Below are positions 1 to 7,906 of a DNA stretch of 18,410 nucleotides, one piece after another. Source of the DNA: Tritrichomonas foetus (Eukaryota; Parabasalia; Tritrichomonadida; Tritrichomonadidae); the NCBI GenBank assembly GCA_001839685.1, contig MLAK01000314.1:82152-100561 (forward strand), written 5' to 3'. The notes under the pieces are model-generated. The model saw only the letters and a program-made list of their open reading frames with translations, was not told the origin of the DNA and did no database searches. The number at the start of each line of letters is the position of its first letter. Within the stretch, counting starts at the first letter, position 1. A program made the translations under genes and the position numbers.

Positions 1-236
1 ATGAAACTGAATCTACCTTGAATGATTTTCCTGAAATTTACAATAAAAATAAGACTCAAAGGGTTATGGGCAAAACCTTTCATAAATTCAAAAAACAACT
101 AATACTCTTAAATGAACATATGAAAGATATAAAGGAAGAAGTGAATTTAATTAAAAATGAAAATGAAAAACTTAAAACCTTCATTAATGAAACCATAATT
201 CCAGTATTAAATGATTTCATAAATTACTATAAATGA
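1..236 (+). CDS. 3' end of a coiled-coil protein, truncated by the left edge
   Basis: An open frame runs from the first bases (codons from position 3: E-T-E-S-T-L-N-D-F...) to a TGA at 234-236. There is no ATG near the beginning. The codon at 18 is TTG, which is not a credible start in a nuclear gene, so this is the C-terminal 78 or so residues of a longer protein. The visible part is rich in Lys, Glu and Asn. It has heptad-like spacing of Leu/Ile (roughly KKQLILLNEHMKDIKEEVNL, then LIKNENEKL), which suggests a C-terminal coiled coil. No family is recognised. It could also be a decayed gene end, because no diagnostic domain is seen. Confidence 0.5.
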   Translation, partial: ETESTLNDFPEIYNKNKTQRVMGKTFHKFKKQLILLNEHMKDIKEEVNLIKNENEKLKTFINETIIPVLNDFINYYK

Positions 237-268
237 CATAATTTAAATTTATTTTTGTTCCTTCGATG

Positions 269-303
269 ATTCATTTTTAAGAATCAATGAAGCAAAAATG
301 AAT
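269..303. repeat. 10-bp perfect inverted repeat after the left partial gene
   Basis: ATTCATTTTT (269-278) is perfectly complementary to AAAAATGAAT (294-303), with a 15-base loop. It starts 33 bases after the TGA of the truncated gene, so it would lie in the 3' untranslated region or just past it. A role in 3'-end formation is only inferred, and AT-rich inverted repeats of this size do occur by chance. Confidence 0.35.
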
Positions 304-554
304 AAAATCAATGAAATCAAAAATTGTTCATTCATGATTTAAATTATAAGAATTTATAAAATGAAGTTAAGGTGTTCAAATATGGGTCAGTTTTGAATAA
401 AAATATGTGTTAGCAATTTTCGACGTACATACTATATTACTTTCATGAATGGAAACTGTCATGTGACACTATTTACATAAACATGAAAATGATATTAATG
501 AAATCTAGGAATAAAATAGATAAAAAATAAATAACAAAAAGCTAAAAATCAGAA

Positions 555-836
555 ATACCCATAAGACATTATTGGGACAGTACTGATACATATTAACCAG
601 ATAGAATTTATGAGGTGGCTAATGAAAAACCCGAAGGGATCCACCTCTCTGTTGTTTCAAACTAATTATATTCGTAATAATAACTGTTATGTCGTCATTT
701 TTTGGCAAAGTGAAGACCTATCAAAAAGTATTTCGACAAAGCCATACGATTCCAATTCCCTCACCGGAATAAGGAAGGATTGATAAGCATGTAGATATCT
801 TATTTTCATAGAGATTACTATGATAATTGTTTTTTT
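555..836 (+). ncRNA. Candidate structured non-coding RNA (family not identified)
   Basis: This patch has clearly more GC than its surroundings, no ORF, and several local hairpins. GAGGTGG (612-618) pairs with CCACCTC (641-647) and encloses a CCC-GAA-GGG mini-hairpin (630-638). TGTCG (690-694) pairs with CGACA (734-738), with a further T-run/A-run pairing inside. ATTCC (755-759) pairs with GGAAT (766-770). A run of seven T at 830-836 would suit a Pol III terminator on the plus strand. TGGCTAATG at 616-624 resembles a Pol III A box, but no good B box was seen. I could not match it to tRNA, U1-U6, SRP, RNase P or MRP RNA. Boundaries and strand are guesses. Confidence 0.3.
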
Positions 837-1090
837 AAGACGCTTCCATTCGACTATATATTGCAAGCTTTTTTATGAATATTTAATATCAAATATTTAG
901 ATTCTTCACATAGCAGCCAGTTTCCATTTATTTAAATAAAGAAGTAGAATATAAAGATACAAAAGAAGTAAAGTGAGTAAAATAGAGAAATAACAAAATA
1001 AAAGAGAAATTAAGTTTACACAAAATTTAAAATTAAATAATGAAATACTTACAATTATTTAACAAGTATTCTTTGAATATGGACAAAAAT

Positions 1091-4000
1091 TTAATGCATA
1101 GTTTTGAAACCACTCACGTGAATTATTTCTTTATCAAGTGGGAATTTTCCTTCGTCTGCTTCCATGATGATTTCATCGATGATTCCACGGAGAACGTCAT
1201 GAATATCATCAACATGCTTCACATTAGGAACTTCAGCTTGTGGTAAATCAATAATCGGATCTTCCTTATACAGTTGAGAGAAAAGTGGAATATTTTGCCT
1301 GCGAATTTGAGCATCACTCATTGCAAGCTTCCTTTGTTGTTCATCAGCAAGTGCGCTATCAATTACACCAATAAGGAAATCGTTGATTTCATCTTTCTGT
1401 GTACCAAGGTTTTCAAGTTTAGACGGATTTTGTGCTTCAAAGTAATAAGTATCAATAGATCCATATTTTTCTCTGTACTCTGTTTTAGACATTGCATTAA
1501 AAACAACATCAATGAACTGTAAAGCAGCACATCCAACTCTTTCGAAGTTTGATGGACCTCTCTTTCCAATATGCGTAGAGAATAAGCGGCTGTTACTTGG
1601 ATTTACTTTCTTTGATGTTGCTTCAAGTGTTCTTTCACCAACGCTCTTCCAATTTTCTTCACGTTCACGAAGTCTGCGAATTGCTGCTAGACGTCCTCCT
1701 TTTCCACGTGCACGAGCATTAGCATTAATTGGTGGATCAGCTGCAATTATTTCTTCTTCATCTTCGTCTCGTTTTCCTTCGCGTGATTGAATGGCTGAGC
1801 GCTGTTCTTCTGTCATTGGACGATTAAAGATAATCGGAATTGGTGCACAGAAAATTGTTGGAACATCAGGTGAAAGCACAGAAAGTGTTAAAAGCTGTTG
1901 CTTTCCTGGTAAAATTTCACCCTTTCTTGGCTCAATTTTAACAAAATCGGTCACCATATCTGCTTCGAATTCAAGTGGTTCATTACTAATATTTTCCATA
2001 AATATCATGCGATCAGTATGTGCAAAAACAGGTAAGTCACCAAAATCAACAAATTGTTCACTCAATACAATTGGTGAAACTTCTTGAATGGTTAAAGATC
2101 TTGGTGGGAAAGTTGGCCACTCAACAAGGCATTCTTCATGATCAGTGTGAATTCCACGGCCTCTCATAGTCACTGTGAAACTGTTTCCGTTTGATATTAA
2201 GCAAAGAATGGAAACTTCATAATCAATTGCTTCAAGTGGCTTGAAAATAAATTGAATGAATGCAGTGGATCGGCTTTTAACGATTCCATTTGGTGTTAAG
2301 CATCTGAAGATTTCGAAGTTATGATTATGTTCACTAACTTCTTGGACTTGTGTTAAATCAAATCTAAAATCAGCATCATTTGCAGAAGGATTGAATATCT
2401 GCAAAACTTGAATAGGTGGATCAATTGCACCAATTGGAACAGGTTGAAGGTCGAAATGATTTGTCCTTGGAATAACATGTGGTACAGATGGATCTAAAGT
2501 TGTTCCACGAAGAATTAATCGAATAATTCGACCATTTTGGATCGATAGAACGACAGGAAGATGATGTGATTCAATAAATTTGTGTAAATAAGTGAAACAA
2601 ACGGTCGTTGATTCATTTGGTTCAAGATGGAATTTCTTTTCACTTACTCTGAACAATTTAGCTTGCATAATTTGATCCTGTTTCATCTGATCAGGATCAA
2701 TTTCATCAGGAAGTGCCCAATATTCAGGATCAATACTTACATCATTCGGGAAATTGATTGAAAAGTTGAATGCAATATGTCCAATGTTTTGGAATTTGAT
2801 GTAGATCAAAGAAGGATCAGCAGAGACTACATCATAACCGAAATCAAGTGTGAAAGCTTTCAAATCATCAGCAAGAGAATCGCATCCAAGTAAATTTAAT
2901 TCAGAGTTAATTGAATTTGCTGAAGATGTCATCCAAAGTTCATCTCGCGAATATTTTGGTGAAAAAACATCGACAACTTTTAAGTGTGGGAAACAACCAA
3001 TTCCTTTCACTGAACAAATTTCATTGGCACTTGATTTGATTGCCATTTTAGAAATATTCTTTAAGCTATCAGCTTGTTGGAAGATTGTTTCATTCAAAAG
3101 CGAACATAAAATTGTATCAGAAACGTCACCAGGGACGTGAGGAGTAAATCTCACTTCAACTTCTCTTGATGAACGAGGCGGAAGAACATCATCTGCAGGT
3201 GCGAATTGAAGAAGTTTTAATGCTGGATTTCCTGGTTGTAATAAAAAGTGCATTTGAGAATCAGAATGGTTAGAAATAGATAAAGTCGAGGTTGCTGCAG
3301 AATTAATTCTGACAAAACCGAAATCTATTGATTGTGGTTTAGAATTAACTATACAATCTGTTACAAGTGTGCAAACGGTTAAAGGATAATGCTGAACAGT
3401 TTTCAAGGAAGAAACAAGTGCTGGATCAATATTTATTGATTCTGGTCCAACAATGAATGGTAAAAGTTCATGAGAAATATATTCATTTGAATAATTAGAT
3501 AATGCTTGAACATTACATACCACTTCAACTCTAAATTCTCCAACAGCATCAGGATGAAACTCCCATTCGCAATCAATTACCTCACGTGATCGAATTTCAG
3601 TTGACTGTGGCTTTACAATTAAAAGCTGCTGATAAATTGTTGGAATCTTCCAATCAATCTTCACAGGAACAGTCGAATCATTTGATATTTGAATTGTTTG
3701 GGTTGAAATCGATCCAAGTGAGACAGGATGAAGGAATAAAGTACCAGTGACGGAAAACGAAACACCTGGAACTGATGCATCGCCTTTCAAATTTACAGTA
3801 AAACTATTCATTGGGGAATCATTAATTGCCGCAAAAAGTTGTGCATGATAATGACCACGTTGTGATGGGGAGAATCGAACAACAAAAATTTGGAAAGATC
3901 CTTTGTTAATTGTTCCAACTTGTGGATAAACAGAGAAAGCTGAAGAAGAAGCTTGAACAGTGTTCTTATCTGGCTTTTCTGCATCAATAATTCTTGCATA

Positions 4001-5596
4001 GAATTTGAAAGCGCAATCACCTCGATTTTCAACAAAGAACGTTTGATACTTGGAATCACCTGCAATAGCGCCTGCAAAAACTAGAGTCTTATGTGAAGTA
4101 AACATTGTTGGAATAAATGAAGTAACATCATCCATAGTATGTCCATCCACGAAAGGTGAAATTAAAAATGGAAGCGTTGGGAAATCAACAATATTCGCAT
4201 TTCGCATTTCTTTATATTGAACAAAACCTTCTAGAGTGGATCCCATAAATTGAAATTCTAATTTTGGATTAAATCTGAGTTTGATTTCAGCAATTTGCTT
4301 TTTGGCAATTTCTACATTATTTGGTGTGATTGTAACAAATCCATCTTTGTTATTTTGCCAGAAAAGTGATACAACACTATCGGTATTATTTTTCACAGAT
4401 AATGTTTGAACATCAGGTGAAACATCTCTTTGGCATGCACCAAATTCGAAATGGTTTGAAGATAAAGAAATTAAATCCCTTTGCACAAATAATTCATTGA
4501 AAATATGTGATCCAGAATTTAATGTGCATTTGCTTCTCTTTAAATCACCATTTACATACTCAATTTCTGGTAGTGAATAATCTGTGACTTTAGGAAGTGA
4601 GTGTGGTGGTTTATTTCCCATTCCTTCAGAAATTATTTTATGATTCCAATCAATATGTTGAGATTTTAGTCGAGGTGGATGATTAAACGTATCATAAGCA
4701 CTACCAAAAACATCAATTGCAAGTGGAGGATGTTGATGAACAACCAAAATAACTCTTCGATAATAAGCAATTGGGTTTTGTGGTGTAAAAGTAACACGAA
4801 TTGACTTTGAGTAATTTGGTGGTAAAATTCCTTGAATTGGATCAAATGAAAAAACAGAAGTTGGTTCAATTAAAAATTGAAAGAAAATTCTTCTATTTGA
4901 ATGGTTAACAACATTGAAAATGTTTGATGAAAAGTTCTTTAACTGCACATTTCCAAGTGAAAGTGATGTGTGATCAAGTGACACTTTTGGACCTGTCACG
5001 TATGCTTCACATCTTAATTTGGCAGAATTGCCGCCTGCTGTAGAAAAGTTAATATTTGCGAACGCGAAGAAATCAAAGTTGGTCGGGTGGAATGAAATCT
5101 TAACCGTTTCTGTTCCTTGTGGCTTTAAATATAATTTGGTCGGGCTGACGACGAACTGGTTAAAATCTGATGAAATGTCGACAGTTGCTGGAACTGGAGC
5201 TGAGTTGTGAACTGTTAAAGTTTGAGTTGCTTTGGCGGAACTTGGAACCTTATCGAAATTTATAAAATTGGTGCTGAGCGAAATGTGTGGGACTTTGGCT
5301 ACGCCGATGGCAACGAGTTCTGATTTTTCAAGGAGGTCCTTCCCAAACCTGCAGATCATCGTTCCATCAAATCTGGAGGCTGTCCGTGGATGAAATGAAA
5401 TTTCGAATGTCTGCTGCTTCCGTCCAGGCACTGTTCCATTCTGTGGTGTGATTTTGAATGGTTCTTTCGAGAGCCAAACAAATGTTGTTTCTTCGCGAGA
5501 TGAATTTGCGACTGTAAATTCCAACTTGGCGGTCTCTCCGACTGGACAGAAACCAAAATCGAGTGTCGATTGGATTTTTAAAGTAGACTGTTTCAT
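1091..5596 (-). CDS. Large ASH/MSP-repeat flagellar protein, CFAP65 (CCDC108)-like
   Basis: This protein has 1501 residues, starts at an ATG (5594-5596) and ends TAA-A. Nearly the whole length consists of Ig-like beta-sandwich repeats of the ASH/MSP type found in HYDIN, CFAP65, CFAP47 and related central-pair or sperm proteins. Typical signatures recur: LDFGFCPVGE with FTVANSS near residue 12, then FEISFHP, INFDKVP, LSLGNVQ, FEFGACQRDV, VRFTPH, FVDFGDLPVF and others, about ten units. Residues from about 1261 leave this pattern: an acidic run, a basic stretch (RARGKGGRLAAIRRLRERE) and a helical tail ending in VLRGIIDEIIMEADEGKF. That tail resembles my recollection of the CFAP65 C-terminus, which is why I prefer CFAP65 over HYDIN or DLEC1. 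It probably acts in the axoneme or basal body. The ASH class is firm; the exact orthologue is inferred. Confidence 0.85.
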   Translation of the reverse strand: MKQSTLKIQSTLDFGFCPVGETAKLEFTVANSSREETTFVWLSKEPFKITPQNGTVPGRKQQTFEISFHPRTASRFDGTMICRFGKDLLEKSELVAIGVAKVPHISLSTNFINFDKVPSSAKATQTLTVHNSAPVPATVDISSDFNQFVVSPTKLYLKPQGTETVKISFHPTNFDFFAFANINFSTAGGNSAKLRCEAYVTGPKVSLDHTSLSLGNVQLKNFSSNIFNVVNHSNRRIFFQFLIEPTSVFSFDPIQGILPPNYSKSIRVTFTPQNPIAYYRRVILVVHQHPPLAIDVFGSAYDTFNHPPRLKSQHIDWNHKIISEGMGNKPPHSLPKVTDYSLPEIEYVNGDLKRSKCTLNSGSHIFNELFVQRDLISLSSNHFEFGACQRDVSPDVQTLSVKNNTDSVVSLFWQNNKDGFVTITPNNVEIAKKQIAEIKLRFNPKLEFQFMGSTLEGFVQYKEMRNANIVDFPTLPFLISPFVDGHTMDDVTSFIPTMFTSHKTLVFAGAIAGDSKYQTFFVENRGDCAFKFYARIIDAEKPDKNTVQASSSAFSVYPQVGTINKGSFQIFVVRFSPSQRGHYHAQLFAAINDSPMNSFTVNLKGDASVPGVSFSVTGTLFLHPVSLGSISTQTIQISNDSTVPVKIDWKIPTIYQQLLIVKPQSTEIRSREVIDCEWEFHPDAVGEFRVEVVCNVQALSNYSNEYISHELLPFIVGPESINIDPALVSSLKTVQHYPLTVCTLVTDCIVNSKPQSIDFGFVRINSAATSTLSISNHSDSQMHFLLQPGNPALKLLQFAPADDVLPPRSSREVEVRFTPHVPGDVSDTILCSLLNETIFQQADSLKNISKMAIKSSANEICSVKGIGCFPHLKVVDVFSPKYSRDELWMTSSANSINSELNLLGCDSLADDLKAFTLDFGYDVVSADPSLIYIKFQNIGHIAFNFSINFPNDVSIDPEYWALPDEIDPDQMKQDQIMQAKLFRVSEKKFHLEPNESTTVCFTYLHKFIESHHLPVVLSIQNGRIIRLILRGTTLDPSVPHVIPRTNHFDLQPVPIGAIDPPIQVLQIFNPSANDADFRFDLTQVQEVSEHNHNFEIFRCLTPNGIVKSRSTAFIQFIFKPLEAIDYEVSILCLISNGNSFTVTMRGRGIHTDHEECLVEWPTFPPRSLTIQEVSPIVLSEQFVDFGDLPVFAHTDRMIFMENISNEPLEFEADMVTDFVKIEPRKGEILPGKQQLLTLSVLSPDVPTIFCAPIPIIFNRPMTEEQRSAIQSREGKRDEDEEEIIAADPPINANARARGKGGRLAAIRRLREREENWKSVGERTLEATSKKVNPSNSRLFSTHIGKRGPSNFERVGCAALQFIDVVFNAMSKTEYREKYGSIDTYYFEAQNPSKLENLGTQKDEINDFLIGVIDSALADEQQRKLAMSDAQIRRQNIPLFSQLYKEDPIIDLPQAEVPNVKHVDDIHDVLRGIIDEIIMEADEGKFPLDKEIIHVSGFKTMH

Positions 5597-5831
5597 TACA
5601 GTGTTTCCTCGTTCGTGAAATTTTGATTTTCTTTGAAAGATATTTCAATGATCATTTGTAACGGATAAATGAAGAAATTGACCATATTTTAACTTTTATG
5701 ACCTTGGAAAAAACTTTTTTGACCACTCGTGTTTTCGAACAAACCTTATGAAATAAATTCTATTTTTAAATGGTCATATAGTATATAGGTTAACAAAGTA
5801 AAATGTTAACTAGTTACATAGATATTTTATT
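5597..5831. promoter_or_regulatory. Divergent promoter region with phased TGACC motifs
   Basis: These 235 bases separate the start codons of the CFAP65-like gene (-) and the macro-domain gene (+), so they must hold both promoters. TGACC occurs on the plus strand at 5679, 5699 and 5720, that is 20 and 21 bases apart, or about two helical turns each. The first and third extend to TTGACCA. An inverted copy, TGGTCA, lies at 5771-5776. GTTAAC occurs twice nearer the macro-domain gene (about 5789 and 5805). A TCATTG initiator-like hexamer for the minus gene lies at 5646-5651. Binding of any factor is inferred from spacing alone. Confidence 0.4.
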
Positions 5832-6302
5832 ATGACAACATCAAATCTGGAAATAGTTGAAGGAGATTTACTGAGTTCAAAAGAAAAATATATTGTTCAT
5901 CAATGTAACTGTATTAGTAAAGGAGCTAAAGGACTTGCAAAAGCAATCTATGATAAATATCCTTATGCTGATGCATATAAAATCCAACCAAGAAAAGACA
6001 CACCTGGAACTATTAAAATAGCTGGGAATGGAAAAAATCAGAGATTTATTATAAATTTATTTGGGCAGTACAAGCCTGGAAAACCAAGACCAGGTTCATC
6101 TGATTCTGTTGAAAGTAGGCTTCAATTTTTTAAAGAAGGACTTTCTAAAATATTAGAAATTCCTAACTTAGAAAGCATTGCATTTCCATTCAATATTGGA
6201 TGTGGATTAGCAGGTGGAGATTGGAATTCGTACTATGCAGCAATAGAAGAGTTTGCAACCCATACAACTGCTATCGTGAAAATCTATAAGCTAAGTCCAT
6301 AA
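5832..6302 (+). CDS. Macro-domain protein (ADP-ribose-1''-phosphate phosphatase-like)
   Basis: This 156-residue protein consists of one stand-alone macro domain, the fold that binds ADP-ribose and related metabolites. Signatures in order: EGDLL (residues 10-14, with the adenine-binding Asp after Gly), IVHQCNCISKGAKGLAKAI (21-39, the loop that holds the distal ribose), NLFGQY (75-80), and FNIGCGLAGGDW (120-131, the diphosphate/ribose loop). This pattern is closest to the compact family annotated as Appr-1''-p processing or phosphatase proteins, common in bacteria, phages and some protists, rather than to MacroD1/2 with its N-A-A-N motif. It could remove phosphate from ADP-ribose-1''-phosphate, or read or remove ADP-ribose; the sequence alone does not decide. 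It starts at ATG 5832. A ten-codon upstream frame (ATG at 5803) ends in an ATGA overlap with this start and matters only if the transcript is that long. The spacing to its minus-strand neighbour indicates a divergent promoter. Confidence 0.9.
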   Translation: MTTSNLEIVEGDLLSSKEKYIVHQCNCISKGAKGLAKAIYDKYPYADAYKIQPRKDTPGTIKIAGNGKNQRFIINLFGQYKPGKPRPGSSDSVESRLQFFKEGLSKILEIPNLESIAFPFNIGCGLAGGDWNSYYAAIEEFATHTTAIVKIYKLSP

Positions 6303-6668
6303 CAACAGATTGTTTTGTGAAACTATGTTTATCATTTTTCCACGATCATGCAATTTTTGTATTTATATTATTATTTCTGAACAATTATTGATGTAAAATT
6401 AGATTTATTCACTATTTTAAAATTGTTTTCATGTCTATTATGGAAAATATGTCTTTTATCTTTGTTGCAATAAAGTAATTTCAAATAACAGTCCAAAAAT
6501 CTATATTCTTTTCTGAATGTCTAATAACGAGTAGATTATTAATAATTATTATGGAATATTGATATAAAGAGAGTAGTTAACAAACGATTCAAAATAAATA
6601 AATATAAAAACATAGAGAGCAAATTTTATTAATATTAACAATAACGATAATATATACAATAATAAATT
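6303..6668. other. Convergent spacer, 3' flanks of the macro-domain and glycosyltransferase-like genes
   Basis: These 366 very AT-rich bases lie between two stop codons that face each other. No ORF, tRNA or conserved RNA was recognised. Short AT palindromes such as ATTATTAATAAT occur. TAACGATA at 6642-6649 equals the Myb element known from Trichomonas vaginalis, but it sits in a 3' flank and is probably chance. Confidence 0.6.
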
Positions 6669-7703
6669 CTATTTAATTCTACAGATTCTTTTGAAAAATG
6701 ATTCAAATACATTCGAATCTTTATAATCAATAACTATTCCTGGTATTGTAACTTCTGTTGATTGGCTATTGTATGAAGAAAGTTTGGAATCTTCAAAAAC
6801 TTGGTTAGCATTTACTGCAATTTTGTCATTTGTTGGAACTAGAGCCAAAAATCGAATGGTTTGTAAATAAAATTCTCTTACATTTCCAAGCTGGCTCCAT
6901 GAAACAATTTCATTTATATTATTTAAACTATTTTTATCATTCTTGTAAACATTTTCTTTGTTATTCTTTTCAGCTTCCAAAATGCATTGCTCAGTATATT
7001 TTTCTTTCAAAAAGATTTTGAGAACACGAGAAACTTGTAAATGCCCACCAGCTATGAACACTGGGTCATAGTATGATTTATAAGAATAATTAAACTCGCT
7101 CAAACATTTCGAATTTTCTGAAACAAAAAATCTGGAATCCTCAGAGGAAATGTTTTGTTTTAAAGAATACACTCTATTTGCATTATAAAATATTTCGAAT
7201 GGATCTCTAAAGAAAACCATTCTTTTTGGATCAGCAATTAAAACTTTTGAGAAAGATTTAGATGGTGCAGAAAGGTATTTTTCTAGATCAAAATATTTTT
7301 TAAAATTTGATTCATCAGAATAACTACTTTTTATCGATATTGTATTCAATCCGCACGCTATTTCATCTTTGAGTTTGGATGTATATGATTTAAGGTACTT
7401 TTGACTGGTAATTAAATATGTTTGTCCTTGATAGCCTGTTGAGCGAAGTGAATTAAAGAAAAGTCTTAAATCTGCATTATCTTCATAACATGTGGCAAAT
7501 ACAGCATCTTCATACGTACTTGAGTATTCTGAGCTTGGTGGCAAATCACATGTTCGACATTTGACATCATTTTTCGAAATCGATTCTTGATCTATTGGTG
7601 TTGGAATCATATAATAGAAAATACATATATGAATAATAGATACTATACTAATAAAAAGCATTTCAATTAAATTTAAAGGAGTGTGAATGATGGATTTCAA
7701 CAT
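6669..7703 (-). CDS. Type II membrane protein, GT-A glycosyltransferase-like with altered acidic motif
   Basis: This protein has 344 residues (ATG at 7701-7703, stop TAG). A short cytosolic N-terminus is followed by one hydrophobic segment (about residues 11-33). The rest would face the lumen, as in Golgi glycosyltransferases. The lumenal part begins EDAVFATCYEDNADLRLFFNSLR (65-87). It then has QTYLIT (94-99), the signature VLIADPKRMVFFRDPFEIF (154-172), and YYDPVFIAGGHLQVSR (211-226). This order is that of nucleotide-diphospho-sugar transferase families, whose central motif usually reads D-x-R-D followed by F-x-x-D-P-F. Here the second acidic residue is Arg161 (D-P-K-R), so metal or sugar-nucleotide binding may be lost or changed. 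Several Asn-X-Ser/Thr sites fit a secretory location. No exact family or substrate can be named. Confidence 0.65.
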   Translation of the reverse strand: MLKSIIHTPLNLIEMLFISIVSIIHICIFYYMIPTPIDQESISKNDVKCRTCDLPPSSEYSSTYEDAVFATCYEDNADLRLFFNSLRSTGYQGQTYLITSQKYLKSYTSKLKDEIACGLNTISIKSSYSDESNFKKYFDLEKYLSAPSKSFSKVLIADPKRMVFFRDPFEIFYNANRVYSLKQNISSEDSRFFVSENSKCLSEFNYSYKSYYDPVFIAGGHLQVSRVLKIFLKEKYTEQCILEAEKNNKENVYKNDKNSLNNINEIVSWSQLGNVREFYLQTIRFLALVPTNDKIAVNANQVFEDSKLSSYNSQSTEVTIPGIVIDYKDSNVFESFFKRICRIK

Positions 7704-7710
7704 TGATAGA

Positions 7711-7716
7711 AAATGA
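7711..7716 (-). promoter_or_regulatory. Initiator-like element of the glycosyltransferase-like gene
   Basis: On the minus strand TCATTT precedes the ATG at 7703. The A of TCA at 7714 would be the transcription start and would give an 11-base 5' leader. This fits the trichomonad initiator TCA-Y-W and its usual close distance to the ATG. A TTGACC lies a few bases further upstream (GGTCAA on the plus strand, 7721-7726). Confidence 0.45.
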
Positions 7717-7906
7717 TGATTAGGTCAATTTTTCACCATAAATAAAACAAACCTATTCAATACCAATTCAAGAATCTTTCCCAATTTCACAAAATTAGCT
7801 TATCATCTATAAATCATAAGATAAATAATAGTATTAATTACAACGAATAAATGAATGGTACGTTAAAAACATTTTATTAATAAAATACAATAAATTGATA
7901 CATCAA

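Larger units (their letters stand above)
237..1090. other. Spacer between the left partial gene and the CFAP65-like gene
   Basis: This is 854 bases without a convincing protein gene. It is the 3' flank of both neighbours, which point toward each other. Most of it is very AT-rich (by eye 13-20% GC in lines 301-360, 481-540 and 961-1020). A perfect 10-bp inverted repeat, ATTCATTTTT at 269-278 and AAAAATGAAT at 294-303, lies just after the first stop codon and could form a 3'-end hairpin. The segment 601-780 is clearly richer in GC (about 36%, reaching 40%) and is listed separately as a candidate RNA. Confidence 0.6.

Noticed and set aside
18..236. A complete 72-residue protein starting at position 18
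   Set aside because: The codon at 18 is TTG and the frame is open to the left edge, so this is a truncated gene end, not a small gene.
421..440. ACGTACATAC near 423, complementary to a GTATGT 5' splice site and so reminiscent of a U1 5' end
   Set aside because: No further U1 features (Sm site, stem-loops) were found around it.
1274..2087. Plus-strand frames of 82-98 codons opposite the CFAP65-like gene
   Set aside because: They are antisense shadows of a long conserved minus-strand coding sequence.
6642..6649. TAACGATA, identical to the Trichomonas vaginalis Myb recognition element MRE-1
   Set aside because: It lies in the 3' flank of two convergent genes, not in a promoter, and an 8-mer in AT-rich DNA is expected by chance.
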